A stretch of DNA of 64,000 nucleotides. Origin: Merluccius polli. Lineage: Eukaryota; Chordata; Actinopteri; Gadiformes; Merlucciidae. Shown in pieces: positions 41,287-52,954 of the stretch (position 1 is the stretch's first letter; each line of letters opens with the position of its first letter). Under the pieces are notes generated by a model. It worked only from the letters and a program-made list of their open reading frames with translations. It was not told the DNA's origin and did not search any database. A program made the translations under genes and the position numbers. The stretch spans positions 118,501-182,500 of the forward strand of contig JAOPHQ010006539.1 of NCBI GenBank assembly GCA_030340625.1. Reading direction: 5' to 3'.

Positions 41287-41518
41287 ATCAGCCCGACCTG
41301 CAAGACAAAACATAGCCCTGCATGGGGCCGTAACATACCTGAGTGCTGCCATCAACCCCCTCCTGTACAACCTGATGTCGGCCCGATACAGACAAGCCAT
41401 GTGCAGCCTCGTGCACCATGTGAATGACACGCGCTGTGCTGTCGTTCTAACATGCAACAAAACTGTCAATATTTGTTTATATATATATAACATGACAATA
41501 ATGATAACAATCATTTGA
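41287..41518 (+). CDS. GPCR transmembrane-7 and tail segment (possible last exon or fragment)
   Basis: In the frame with stop TGA at 41516-41518 the codons around 41326-41400 give AVTYLSAAINPLLYNLMSAR, YRQAMCSL. This is a class A GPCR helix 7: the NPxxY motif (NPLLY) followed by the basic start of helix 8. The wording LSAAINP(L/I)LYN(L/I)MS is closest, from memory, to the ghrelin/motilin/neuromedin receptor group. A ~45-residue tail follows. Upstream residues (QCLQSARPARQNIALHGA) are not convincing TM6/loop sequence, so the true boundary or splice acceptor is uncertain. It is the only host-gene-like coding sequence in the window; it may also be a relic. Confidence 0.5.
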
Positions 41519-41890
41519 TGTAAATATTTCTATATATCTGTCTGTATGTGTGTGCAAATGATCTACGACATATTTTAAATAATAGATTTATTAGAGCCAG
41601 AACCATAGGTTTACAAGTCTGTGTGTGGTGTGTAAGTGCACTTACCTTTCTACATGTAATAGGGCTATTCTTGGAATTGATGTCATTGGACATAGGGCTG
41701 ATATTTTGTGTGTATTGCATTACAAATATGTCAGAAGTTGATATTAATGTTTTCATTATAGTCCTGCTTAGCTTTGATTATTGGTAGCACACTCCCATTA
41801 AACGAAATGAACAGTGTGCAGGCACCACAGTTCACACATCACATCTTGGATATTGTCATTGTGATGTATCTGAACAAGTGGACTCACTCA

Positions 41891-42113
41891 GTCCTAAACT
41901 ACAACAAACACTTATTACCCTCCTAAACCTACAACACACAAGTCTTACTCTCCTAAGTCTACAACAAACACTTCTTACCCTCCTAAACCTACAACAAACA
42001 CTTCTTACTCTCCTAAACCTACAACAAACACTTCTTACCCACTCAAACCTATTACAACAAACACTTCTTACCCTCCTAAACCTACAGCACACACTTATTA
42101 CCCTTCTAAACAG
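41891..42113. repeat. Tandem repeat, ~30-bp unit, about 7 copies
   Basis: Unit CCTAAACCTACAACAAACAC, TTCTTACCCT, repeated with small variations and one copy carrying an extra triplet (CCTATTACAACAAACAC). Yields an artefactual 10-residue repeat (LNLQQTLLTL) on the plus strand. Confidence 0.9.
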
Positions 42114-43139
42114 TTAAGGAGGAAGAACTTAGACAGCAGATGGGCCTGCAAGGAAATATTGTACTTTGAAGTACATTACTTCAATGGCAGAATTGGACCA
42201 GAATAAAATGATGTATAGAGAAAATGTCCATGGATGGATTGACTCGTGGATGGGTGCATTTTATTCTTGAGAAACTTTCTAGTTCAGATATTTAATTGAG
42301 TAAATGGCTGTAGTAGAAAAGTTACATAGTGCAGGTTTAACAACCTTTGTCCTACATAACATTTTAGGATGTGAATCTATGGAAAAGTCATACAGTAAAT
42401 GCCAACCCAGTCTCACGTCAAAACGTCTCATAGCTACGTTGGTCCACAGCGCAAAACGTAGTCGTTTCACAATAACGGCTCTAAAATTGTGACATGGCTA
42501 CGTTGTTTTGGCCTATTCTTTTCTATTGGCCTGCGTCCACGTCACATGACTGTCAAGCTTCGGTCTGACAAAGCAAAACAAAATGGCTGATATTCCTTCT
42601 TTTCTCAGTGGAAAATACAATATTTTAAGATAGTTTCGGCATTAAAATGCGTTTTGATAACATTTATAGTGAGAAATGTATATTTTATTTTCATAATCTT
42701 TGTTCAGTGAATGTATATGATGTTTAGTTTGTTAATTATTATGAATTCTTCCTGCCCGATCGGTACTGCGCATGTGCAACTCTCAACAAAGATGAAAAAT
42801 AAGTGAGATGGCTCACAGAATAGACGCCATGACACCGTAGCCAAATGCTCCCTCCCGTTTCAGAAGCAGAGCGTTATGGCCGCCGATTTTGCTCCGACCC
42901 GGTATCACGCTTTTTTGTGCTCATTGTCCCGAAAATGTAATCGTGTCCCGGAGCACGATTCAAAAAAGTATTTTTTTTTATCAATGTAGGCAGATTATTC
43001 GGTCACTTCCCGTTGGGCTAGATCCTCCAAATTAGGCCCCTATTAATGGTAGGTTTTTTTAATCTTCTGATGACCTCTGAACTACCCACTTGAATCACTT
43101 CTGGTTATATCACTTCTGGGCACATAAAAGAGACACCAG
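42114..43139. other. No recognisable gene
   Basis: No ORF with family resemblance and no paired terminal repeats detected. The CAG at 43137-43139 is the left target duplication of the following element. Confidence 0.4.
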
Positions 43140-44295
43140 GGGCCTCATTTATAAAACTCTGCGTGAAACCCTCCGTAGAACATTGCGTACGCCCAAACCT
43201 CAGAATGTGCGTACGCACAAAAACATTCCGATTTATAAAACCTTGCTGCGCACACCTGTACGCACTCTTCTCGTTATAAATACCAACGTGCGTCTAATTT
43301 GGCGTGCGTGCACGAGCGCTCTGCTCCTCCCAAGTCCATCCCTTAATAGTCCTTAAAAGGTCAATGCTAATTAATCACTTAATATTTATAAGTAGGAAGG
43401 AGCCTTTTCTGACCAATCATTAGACGGAAAAATTGATGCGCCTTTTAAAAAGAAAGCGCGTTTTTCGGATTCGGAGATCGAAGTGCTTCTAAATGAAGTA
43501 GACCAACAAGTCTATTTTGTGGCTTATTTATCAAGCTCATTATTTAAATGTTTAAGTGATACAGTTGGTCTGGCCGAGGATTGTGATTTGAAAGGGCTGT
43601 AGTGTGTTGAACATAATTTTGCTTTAATTCATATTTCATAATGGGTGCTTTTCATAAAATAAACATATAAATGAATAAATAACTCATATGTGGTCCGCAA
43701 TGAGCTCCGGGGGTAGCATCTTCTTCTTCTTTTGGCGTTATTGGCGGTTTGCAAACACATATACCGTAAAACTTCGAATAAAAGCAGGGTCCCTAAAAGA
43801 CGCAGGTCCCCATTAAAAGCCGGGTGTGGCGACACGTTTTGACAAATAAACGCAGGTCTCCAATTGAGGCCGGGTCTGGATTTTGTCTAAATTATTTCTT
43901 GAACGACTTATAAGCCGTTTAGATCACCTACACAAAGATACGGTAACCGTTTAAACGTCTGTCCATATGGACATAACGCACATCGTTAGATCAGTTAGAC
44001 TCTCCACAGATAAATCATTCAGTTCATTTAACACAAACTATGAACACCAACGCATAATTCATCAGACTTACCGGTAAACAAGAGAGACGGGGAAAAGGTC
44101 TGACTTCCAACTTTTGAAGCGATCATAAAGTCCGTACGGTGTGTGTCCGTTCCTGCATTGTTTATATTCCTTAAGTCCGTAAGGGTCCACCGATCAAAAG
44201 AATCAATGGGTTTCATTAAATTAATCCGAGTTGTGAATAATATCATGTGAAGTCCGTTGCTCACTGTCTGTTTACTGTCTGTATGCTGGCTGTCG

Positions 44296-44480
44296 TAACA
44301 CACCGCGGACCTACGGCGGGGGGTGCCCGCAATAGTAACACACCGCGGACCTACGGCCGGCGGGGGGGGGGGGGTGCCCGCAATAGTAACACAAACACAC
44401 CGCGGACCTACGGGGGGGGGGGTGCGCGCAATAGTAACACACCGCGGACCTACGGCCGGCGGGGGGGGGGGGGGGGGGGG
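44296..44480. repeat. Array of four CGCGGACCTACGG(CCGGC)Gn modules
   Basis: Each unit reads CGCAATAGTAACACACCGCG, GACCTACGG, optional CCGGC, then a G-run of about 6, 13, 10 and over 20 Gs. Further units occur at about 44925-44960 and 44966-45029. ORFs on both strands here are artefacts of the repeat. Confidence 0.85.
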
Positions 44481-44659
44481 TGTCCGCGGACCCGCGGACC
44501 CGGCCGCGGACTCAGCCGCAGACCCGAGTCCACACACAGCCGGTGTGCATGCTGTGAGGATGTCATCGTGCGCACCTATCGCATGATTTAGGCTTGACGA
44601 TTTGACAACAATTTGTCACGCCCCTACGTCTGACATTGACGCAAAAGGTACCCTCCCGC

Positions 44660-44908
44660 GAAACGATCTGGGTTCTCATAAACCCGTTCGCGGTGGTAAG
44701 AGACGAGCAGAGTCTACAGCGTCCGCTCGCAGAGCAGAGTCTACAGCGTCCGCAGTCTACTGTGAAACAATTCACTCCAAAAAGGGTTAGGGGTTAGGGT
44801 TAGGGTAATCTATCACCGTGACCGGGTTATTATTGTATTATCTATACGCTGTAGACTCTGCTTGTCTCTTACCACCACGAACGGGTTTATGAGAACCCAG
44901 ATCGTTTC
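44660..44908. repeat. 63-bp inverted repeat with telomere-like loop
   Basis: 44660-44722 (GAAACGATCTGGGTTCTCAT, then AAACCCGTTCG..) pairs with 44846-44908 with about two mismatches. The 123-bp loop contains GGGTTAGGGGTTAGGGTTAG (44783-44802) and a second direct copy of GCAGAGTCTACAGCGTCCGC. Confidence 0.85.
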
Positions 44909-45388
44909 ACACAGACGCGGGACGCAATAGTAACACACCGCGGACCTACGGGGGGGGGGTGTGTGCCCGCAATAGTAACACACCGCGGACCTACGGCTGG
45001 CGGGCGGACCTATGACCGGGGGGGGGGGGGTCTCAAAAAGGAGGACAAATACGCGGTCCGCCCTAAAGCCACCCTATATGGATGAGACGGCGGTCTGGTT
45101 TGATATGGTCTGGTTTGCATTTTTTGCTAAATTAATTAAACGCCTGTCCCCAATAGACGCAGGTCCCCAATAAAGGCAGGGTGCTTTCAGTGATTTAAGC
45201 AAATAAACGCCCGGGCTAATATTAGAAGTTTTACGGTAGTGCATTACCGCCACCTTCTTCCTGTGGTCCTCTCCGGAGTTCAATGTTTGAAAAACTTTGC
45301 GGGAGCTTTACTCCAGGGTGAAAGGATGCGTAGAACTGCGCACTCTTTTCCGCAAGTTTGTTTTCTACCTTTATAAATGAGGCCCCAG

Positions 45389-46344
45389 GTCCCTAGCTCA
45401 CTCCCAAGTGTACTTGACCTCAAGGTCACCCTCCAATTACACCACTTCCTGTTGGGCTAGATCCTCCAAATACTTTTAGTAGAGTTTAATGCCCTGATTC
45501 ATATAAAAGAGACACCATGTCTCCATCTTATTCCCATGTCATTCTAGGCCCCTATTAATGAGATTTGGACCGTGTGTTCATATTCTTGCATCCCTAGTCC
45601 TTCAATTAGTATTATTAGACTTATTGTTGTTGGCAGCCGTACCTGTTCGAGCCACCAGAGCAAGAATCCGATTCATCGGAGGACACTGACCTTCCCGAGA
45701 ATCAACCTCGTCCCTCTAAGTAATAACTTGCGATTTAGCAGGAGAATCAGTGACGCTAATGCGCTCTGGTTGTTAGGGGTGGGGCAATGCTATGGTTGGC
45801 TCCAGTGCATCATCGAGCCACCATTAAGCCCTGCCTAAAAAATCCTGAACAAAAAAATGGTAAAAAAACAGAACAGTCTAACTCCACAATTCAGTACTAG
45901 ATGGTTCTACAGTCTTTTCACATGTTTTCAGCAATTACTTTCTAACATTTGTAATGTGTTTAGAAACAAATCTCAGAATTTGCTTTACAGGGTCTTTAAA
46001 GTGACGTTTTACCGGCACAGCCAGGTTTTTAATTGACTCATAGTGTCCCAAGATCTCGAAATGTACACAAAAACCAAACAAAAACGCTCTGAATAAACTA
46101 CACACGAGAGTTGTATAATCTTTTCATTATTTATTATTATTGTTAGCTGTAATGGAGCCCAACATATGACATAAAAGTACATGCATGTCTGTATTTTCAT
46201 TTCAATAATAAAGTAATAAAAAACTACAAGCTTTTTATCAATACACAACTTTATTTGCCATTGTTAGTTGCCTGCCATATCACTGCAGGTATCATAAAGA
46301 AAGCCTCCAGAGAAAAGAAAGTCCAACACAGCTGTAGCAGTTTT
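45389..46344. other. No recognisable gene
   Basis: A short acidic frame FEPPEQESDSSEDTDLPENQ occurs at about 45640-45720 but without other support. Otherwise AT-rich sequence with no repeat pair recognised. Confidence 0.35.
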
Positions 46345-46530
46345 CCCTGCCACAGTGGCTTTTGCTGGGGCCCTCCGACACAAGACACTGGTATATGCTG
46401 CCATGACAATCCTGGGTACCATGATTGTCATGCATCCCAGGTGTGCAGCCTCACCCAGCCCCAGAGTCTAATCAGTCTGACTCAGGCCAGGTGAGGCTGT
46501 AAACCAGCTCACAACCACACACACTCCACA
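46345..46530. repeat. LTR fragment related to the solo LTR at 55.5 kb
   Basis: GGGGCCCTCCGACACA, CCTGGGTACCATGATTG, CCCAGGTGTGCAGCC, AGTCTAATCAGTCTGACTCA, GGCCAGGTGAGGCTGTAAAC and ACACACACTCCACA match the solo LTR 55539-55860 in order, with an internal deletion and a missing 5' end. Confidence 0.8.
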
Positions 46531-47229
46531 ATGGAGTTGAAACTCTTTCATTGAAACGCATTTGCTGACCATCTGCGAATATGTCCGTGTTATTATAATA
46601 TATTCATGGTCTGTAACAGTTGATAACGGTGATTGTGCCAGGCCCTGCTTCCACATTAGCCAGTGGGTTTGTATTGTATCATGGACTGGTCTGTACCGTC
46701 GTCTGTAGTTGCCGCAAAGATTGCAATCCTTGTCTTCATTGTATAAACGCCAGACTGTACTGTGGTTCGGTTTTGCTAATACTACATGAGTAAACTCTGA
46801 AAATGGTAGTTTAGTAATAGTAATACTGAATAAATAAACATTGCCATGAATCTATTTGCAAACCTCCCTGCTGCATGTATTCAATCATTGCTACTTCATT
46901 CATTGAATGAGACTCTGAACGGAAGACATCGCGCCGCCTTGAAAAATCGTTCGCTTGGGGGCATGTTGACTAGTGAACCAACTTGTTCCTGCCTGCATTG
47001 TGGTAATGAATCAGAAGGGTCAACGTCACGCCCATGTCCTGTTTGTTGATTGGTGCCTGTGTGGCTTCGCGTTGCGCTCATTTGTATAAAGTTGAAATTT
47101 AGCAACTTTATGCAAATTTAGAAGGGATTGCCGCAAGCAATCCCAGCATGCTCAGCGCAGCGAATTGCTCGCATTCCATAGAAAGTGAATGGAGGCGGAA
47201 TTGGCCGCCAGGCAATCCGCGTATAGTCG
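46531..47229. other. No recognisable gene
   Basis: Only short unsupported ORFs. No terminal repeats found. Confidence 0.35.
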
Positions 47230-47365
47230 GGCTTCGGTGTCAGGAAACTACTGAAAAACGTATTAACTTAATTAACCGTTTTCGATCTAAAATGAAGACA
47301 GATTCAGCAACTGCATGGCTTATTTCTCACCTAAAATGTTTTCAGAAACACATTTTAGTGTACTA
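47230..47365. repeat. Dispersed repeat, inverted copy at 54.33-54.45 kb
   Basis: TTTTCGATCTAAAATGAAGA, CAGATTCAGCAACTGC, TTATTTCTCACCTAAAATGT and TTTCAGAAACACATTTTAGT here correspond to the reverse complement of 54333-54450. Identity of the repeat family is not known to me. Confidence 0.7.
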
Positions 47366-48289
47366 TTTAGCTGTTAAATTAGATTGTGGGTGATAGCCCA
47401 CAATTGAAACCGCTCATCCAATCAGGTGCAGCCAAGAAGTGTTTGTGCCGGCTGTTGTCCGCCCAATGGGGAAACAACAATCACATCATCACTCACTCCG
47501 ACCAATGGTGCAACTCTCAGTCAGTCACTCACTCAGTGACAGAGTGTTGTGGATATAGAGCTGGCCTGCTGGTCGAGCCAAAAATAGTGGTTTAATATTG
47601 GTAATACTGCATTTATAAACATAGCAGTAAAACTATATCCATGCAGCGATACTTTATTACTAGAATGAGAGATGCTAAACAGCAGTTTGCTGCACATTTT
47701 CCCATTTGCCTGCTGCCGCCTACGCTGTAAGATTTCCTCTTTGGTGTATTCTGGCTCAAATACATATCCGTCATTCCTTCCACTCAGTAAGACATGGCTG
47801 AAGTTAGTCCTCATTTGATCCATAGATTGGTATTCATTGCTAGCAGCAATTGTTAAATATTGTGTAGCTCTTCAGGCTAACAACAACAAGGCAACTGAAT
47901 CTCATGGAGCCAAACTCCAAGCTGATTGGCCAGGGTGATTTTGCCGGGAGGGGAGGGCTCAGAGCACTGAGAAAGCACAGTTTTTTAAAAACCCGTAAGT
48001 CCCAGTAAAAAGCCATTTGCTGGGACATTCCGGGAAATCAAAATAGGCGTATTTTGATCCACAGAGCACAATTATATACATTTTTTTGTACTAATTATCA
48101 AATCGGTTTGAAAAATGTTACACCTGCCCTAATTGGGCCCAAGGAACCCATGCATTGCAGCTGGACGTAGTAGGGACTGGCAAGGTAACCCAGAATTCAA
48201 GACCTCACCTTGCAGCCGAGAAGACCCCACAGAGGCTAGCAGCAAGATTCTAGTGGCCGGGTAACCAAAGGGCCATCAGAGAATTCTGT
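47366..48289. other. No supported gene; short frame YVFEPEYTKEE
   Basis: A minus-strand frame at 47823-47640 has GYVFEPEYTKEEILQRRRQQ, reminiscent of the FEPEYT(x)EE start of fish ORFs often found near transposons. It is short and without introns or partners that I can recognise. Confidence 0.3.
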
Positions 48290-48570
48290 CAGGCAGACCT
48301 TTATTTTACTCTTCCGTCTCTCAGACAAGGAGGACTCAGATGCAGAGAATTCAGTTCAGGCAGACCTTTATTTTACTCTTCCGTCTCTCAGACAGAATAA
48401 AAAAATAAACAGGTTATGAAAGTTAACAGAACTAAAATACTAAACTATGAAATGTACCAACAAAAATTCACTCTCAAAGAGGCTAACAATCGCTATGAAA
48501 ATTAACAGAACTAAAATACTAAACTATGAAATGTACCAACAAAAAATTCACTCTCAAAGAGGCAAAGACA
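48290..48570. repeat. Two local tandem duplications
   Basis: CAGGCAGACCTTTATTTTAC, TCTTCCGTCTCTCAGACA occurs at about 48290-48327 and 48357-48394. Then a ~75-bp unit (TTAACAGAACTAAAATACTA, AACTATGAAATGTACCAACA, TTCACTCTCAAAGAGGC) occurs at about 48420-48490 and 48500-48565. Both are consistent with duplications within an LTR-like sequence. Confidence 0.8.
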
Positions 48571-48929
48571 ACAAGCTTACGTAGCGCAAAGGCAAGGACA
48601 AGATGAGGACAAAGGCTGGGGTGCATGGCATGAACAAGACACTCTGGCACAACACAAAGGGAGACGCAGACTATAACACATGAGGGTAATGGGAAACAGG
48701 TGGACACAATCAGGGAAGACACTCAGACCGGTGACACATGAGGAACGGCAAGTGACCTAAAACGAGAGGAGAGTTAATTTTCAAAATAAAACAGGAAGTC
48801 GTACATTTACAAAATAAAATAAGACAAAAAACCCAGGACAAGACAAAACCTCACCGCGGTGTGACAAATACTGCTGTCAGCGAGTGTCAGATCCATGCAC
48901 CCAAACCGCATTACTGCAACTCACTGGTA

Positions 48930-49340
48930 CCCCTTCAGCCTTATAGGTGTGGATATTGTAGGACCACTACCCAAATTCTGCCAGCAACATTGTTTTATCT
49001 TGGTATTATTAGATTATAGCACACGTTACCCAGAGGCAGTCCTCCCTCCAGTGCCAAAGCCTTAGCAAGAGTGCTGTTCATGCTGTTGTCAAGGGTGGGA
49101 ATAGCTGAGTAGATCCCAACTGATCCCGACTCCCAGCTGTGCTGTCAGAAACAGGTGAGGCGAACATACCTCTATTTATTACCCACAAACTGACGGGCAA
49201 GTAAAAAAGTGGCCCACAAGGTCTGCTGTACCCCCATGCACAGCAGACAAGCTAAGGTGCAGGAATTTAAATCTACAGAGAAGGTACTCGTGTTAGTCCC
49301 CACAAATTACATGTATGTACATTACTGGCAAAGTGGCATG
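48930..49340 (+). pseudogene. Gypsy integrase fragment
   Basis: In one plus-strand frame: FSLIGVDIVGPLPKFCQQHC, FILVLLDYSTRYPEAVLPPV. This is the first part of the rve core (Asp in VDIVGP; DYSTRYPEAV). After a frame change, IYYPQTDGQV at about 49175-49205 is the conserved segment downstream of the catalytic Glu region. Numerous stops; a decayed relic without LTRs recognised nearby. Confidence 0.8.
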
Positions 49341-50398
49341 GGCCATATTAATTACATGAGCGATTTAGGCCTGTAAATTAGTTGGCCCAATTTAAATTAT
49401 TAATTAAATTGGGCCAACGAGGAAGGCATTAGATAGCCATTTAAAGGTGTACTTCACCGGTAAACCGTTTTTACTTGCTCCTTTTTAAATATGATAGGTC
49501 ACTCCTAGTTGCATATGCATGCTGCACGTGGAAAACGTTTTTCTACCTCCATTGCATGCATTAGCCAATGTAAGAACATAGACGGACGAGGAAGTCAGAA
49601 ATGAGGAAGTGAGAAAAAGCCCAACAGTCTGACGTATGAATGTGTATGAATATTCATGACCTCGCCTACCTTGGCTTGAGACCGCCCTCAGGAAAACAGT
49701 ATACGGCATTTCAGAATGTTTGTAAACAATAGGCGTCAAGATACTTCCGAGTGGCAGGAAGAGAGCGGCTTCCATCCAGCCGGCTACTGTAAACAGTGTT
49801 ACATTGTTAAAAACATTGTTGTTGATCTGAAGTTGTAAGTTCTAAATGCTGCATCTCTCGGTTTCATTAAAAAAAAAGTATTACGTCGCTATCATTTTCC
49901 GTTCCGGAGATAGACGCGAAAGAGTCCAGCAATACCCCGACTTCTTAAACAACATGTAACACACGTTAACCTGTAGGCTGCCTTAAACCTGGGTTTGCTC
50001 AGTGAGCACAACCGTATAATAAACGTTTAACGTGTAGCCTATAGTGTAGCCGTAATGAATTCAATATGTACGACTTTATTCTCATAATTAATTCAATATT
50101 TACGACTTTATTCTCGTAATTTAATGAAAAAGAAATTCTTAATGTGGCCCTAATACTCCGTCGTAATATGTTAATGAGACTTCCCATACCCGTATGAATT
50201 AATGAGACGTCACGTAGCGCCCCGCAAGAAGAAAATCATTCATTCAAGCCATGTACTGTTTTCTCGATCGCTCTGCCCTGTCAAATGATATGGAGGGGTT
50301 TGTTTACTAGTTCTGCCATCGGAGAACGCTTCGTCTTTTGCCACCCTGAAGAACATATATTGTTGTTGTGACGTCGTGGTGATTTGTCGTGTTGATAA
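49341..50398. other. No gene; small direct repeat
   Basis: AATTCAATAT(G/T)TACGACTTTA, TTCTC(A/G)TAAT is duplicated at about 50056-50089 and 50091-50124. Otherwise nothing recognised. GTTGATAA at 50391-50398 is the target duplication of the next element. Confidence 0.5.
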
Positions 50399-50466
50399 CA
50401 TAGACATCTTATATCATGAATGAATCTAATGTATGTATATAGTAACATATGTATAAGATGTCTATG
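50399..50466. mobile_element. 68-bp hAT-like micro-element
   Basis: Ends CATAGACATCTTATA (50399-50413) and TATAAGATGTCTATG (50452-50466) are perfect inverted repeats, and the 8-bp GTTGATAA is duplicated exactly at 50391-50398 and 50467-50474. Only about 38 bp separate the repeats. Confidence 0.85.
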
Positions 50467-50474
50467 GTTGATAA

Positions 50475-52200
50475 CGCACTAGAGGGATCACTCGTCGCTG
50501 ATTGGCTAACATCACTGTGACGGACAGTGCTGTTAGCCAATCAGAGGCAAGTCATTTAAATGTCATGAATATTCATGAGTAAGAGACGAAAACCTCTCGT
50601 TATTCCCCCCCACCTCCTCCTCCAAACTAGAACAGCCTGAAACAGGCGCACCAGAGCATTTTTTTCACCAAAACCAGCTCACAGGGCATTCATTAATACT
50701 AGAGACCACTGCAAAATTAACGAAAAAACGATGCAATGAGACCTTTAAGTCATGTAAAATGACTTAAACAATGGCTTGAATGGACTGCGTCCCCTTTGTT
50801 ATCTACTTTGTTGTCAAATCCACAGAAGCAGATGCCTCCTGAAATTCCTACAGGTGACTGTCTCCACAACAGCAGGATCTAAGGGAACCTGACCCACCAA
50901 GATGTGTTCTCAGATCAGCCAGGAAGAACAGACATCATAAAGCATGATATGCTGAATGCCCATAGGCTAAACATGCAAACATAAAGGAGAAAATCCAGAA
51001 GATGTAGATGGGAGTAATTGAAGAGTTGCACAGCGCCTGGAGCAGCCCGATAGCGATGGTCCCCAAACCAGAGATTACCATCAAAAGATTCTGCAATGAC
51101 TTCAGGAAACTGATGGTTGTCACAGAAAGATGTGACACATAAGATGCCCAGTCAACAAACTGATAAACAACTGGGCCCTGCCTGGTTCATCAGTGTCCTT
51201 GACCAAACCAAGGGATATTGGTAAGTCCCCACCCCAGGGCCAAGGAGAAGACGGCATTCGCGACTCTGAAGGGACTGTTTGAGTAAGTCGTGCAAACGTG
51301 TACTCCAGTAAATGAGTACTCGTCAAGCAAAACATAAACGATTACAAAAATATTTGTATCACTGGCCTGGGTAGGTGGAATTACAGCGATCTGACATGGG
51401 GAACTAAGACGTGATCACCAGTATGAGTCCCAGTGTGTCTAGCGGTGTGGACCTGCCGAGGAGGTGGGGCTTTCAAGCAAGGTCGTCGGGCAGCAGCACT
51501 CCTCTATAGAGCCATCAGGGGTAGGGTACAAAGCAAAATATTTTTGTATTATTTTTTTATTTTTTGACTTACAGAGGTGAAATATCATTAAGGTGAGATA
51601 TCCATTCCCCAGCATGCACTCGGTTGACATAGTCTAGTTTTACCCGTTTTTTTAAGACATGAGGAAGTCAGAAAGAAATGATTTTATTAACATGATTATA
51701 CCATGGCCATTGAAAATTATAGTGGTGAGATGTGTGCATTATTTTTTGATAACAACACGGCTAGTCTCATCACCGACACTCTGGTCTAACCATCTCCACA
51801 CTTCGTTTAAGCACAGCGCTGGAGAAAGTTCTGGCTCTACTCACTATCATTCTGGCATAGGGGAAAAAAACGCTCCATCTTGTTTGTATTTCTTTAACCA
51901 ATCATAATCGTCTTGGGCAGCGCTATGCCCAGGATACAGCAGCGGTGGCAGATGGTGGAAGAGGTATAAGGCAGGGGTTTTCAAATTGGGTGAATGTGAG
52001 CCTCCCCTTAAAGTAGGTAAGGACAGCCGAGCCCCTCCCCCCCCCAACCCCCTGACCTAACCCACTGCAGTAAATGCTTGTGTGTTCCAGGCAATGATGA
52101 CTTTCGATCAAATGTAAATATTTTTTAATATTGTATTTGAAGACATTTTATTTCCACAACTTTTTAAAAAGTGCATTCATAAACGAGTCTTTGCAACAGC
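50475..52200. other. No supported gene; hydrophobic minus-strand frames
   Basis: Minus-strand frames 51138-50935 (hydrophobic: LLMVISGLGTIAIGLLQALC, PIYIFWIFSFMFACLAYGHS) and 51335-51120 are open but in different registers, and I do not recognise them. A segment at about 51373-51445 (GAATTACAGCGATCTGACA; GTATGAGTCCCAGTGTGTCT) is repeated at about 58018-58085. Confidence 0.3.
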
Positions 52201-52214
52201 AAATAATTTCTTGA

Positions 52215-52390
52215 GCCGAGAGGGGCCCCATAAACTTGAGCCGAGAGGGGCCCTTTGCGATTGGGTATATATATTTTTTCCTCATGGCCATGGACGTCGG
52301 TTGTCGGTCCGGGCTGTATTGCGATCGCGCAACCCGCCCCCCCCCGCCCCCACGTCGGTCGCCGGTCCGGGCTGTATCGCGATCGGTATA
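52215..52390. repeat. Two short direct duplications
   Basis: TTGAGCCGAGAGGGGCCC occurs at about 52212-52229 and 52236-52253. A second pair, GACGTCGGTTGTCGGTCCGG, GCTGTATTGCGATCG versus CACGTCGGTCGCCGGTCCGG, GCTGTATCGCGATCG, lies at about 52292-52326 and 52350-52385. Confidence 0.75.
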
Positions 52391-52954
52391 AGCCTGCCCA
52401 GAGCCTGCCATTGGGTGACTCCTACAGCCAACAACCTACATCCGGTAAGCCAGACTACCGACACTATAAACTAATGCGCAACATTTCCACAACCTCACAT
52501 CAGCTGGCCAGTGTTCTGTGAGCTAAAATAATCCTGTTACCTCAACATACTAGCAGTTAACAAGACAGCAAACATAAACAACTCCCCTTCAAAATACAAA
52601 ACAATACAAATCTTCTTTAAATTCAGTCGTCCTCGAAAGTTATGTTACTACTCTGGCATTGGCATCCTCACATCTGCTGGTCCACTGACACGGTTATACT
52701 ACCTTAAAAATGCATGTGAAATTCGTGGACATAGTAGGAAAAATTATTTCAGTGAATATCTTAGTTACAAATCTTAGCAAAGTAACTATAACATTGAGGG
52801 TCAAGCTTGATATTAACAGAAATGTCCCCTCATCAAGGAACTCCGAGACAGTGATCTGTCTGTAACCAAAATCCTCGTGGCTCACATCAACAAGTAATGG
52901 AAAATCATTGATTTTTTAAATTAATGTAAAGCATCTGCCATTTCCTTCACATCC

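Larger units (their letters stand above)
43764..45236. mobile_element. Nested terminal-inverted-repeat element with G-run modules
   Basis: Ends TACCGTAAAACTTCGAATA (from 43762) and TATTAGAAGTTTTACGGTA (to 45238) are inverted repeats; TA duplications would fit Tc1/mariner-type insertion. The subterminal AAACGCAGGTC / GACGCAGGTCCCC words also pair. The flanks GGCGGTTTGCAAACACA and GTGCATTACCGCCACC read as one interrupted sequence. Interior: G-run modules at about 44296-44480 and 44920-45029, and a 63-bp inverted repeat. Confidence 0.7.
43140..45385. mobile_element. PIF/Harbinger-like non-autonomous element
   Basis: Left end GGGCCTCATTTATAAA (43140-43155) is exactly complementary to the right end TTTATAAATGAGGCCC (45370-45385). 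Both sides are flanked by CAG (43137-43139; 45386-45388), a 3-bp duplication. Subterminal GTGCGTACGCA-type words (GCGTACGCCC; GTGCGTACGCAC). No transposase; it houses another element at 43764-45236. Confidence 0.85.

Noticed and set aside
44028..44591. Proline- or glycine-rich ORFs
   Set aside because: Artefacts of G-run module arrays; open on both strands because of composition. The same applies to 40461-40774 and 53802-54032.
50935..51335. Membrane protein gene on the minus strand
   Set aside because: Two hydrophobic frames in different registers, no recognised family or splice pattern; kept only as a note.
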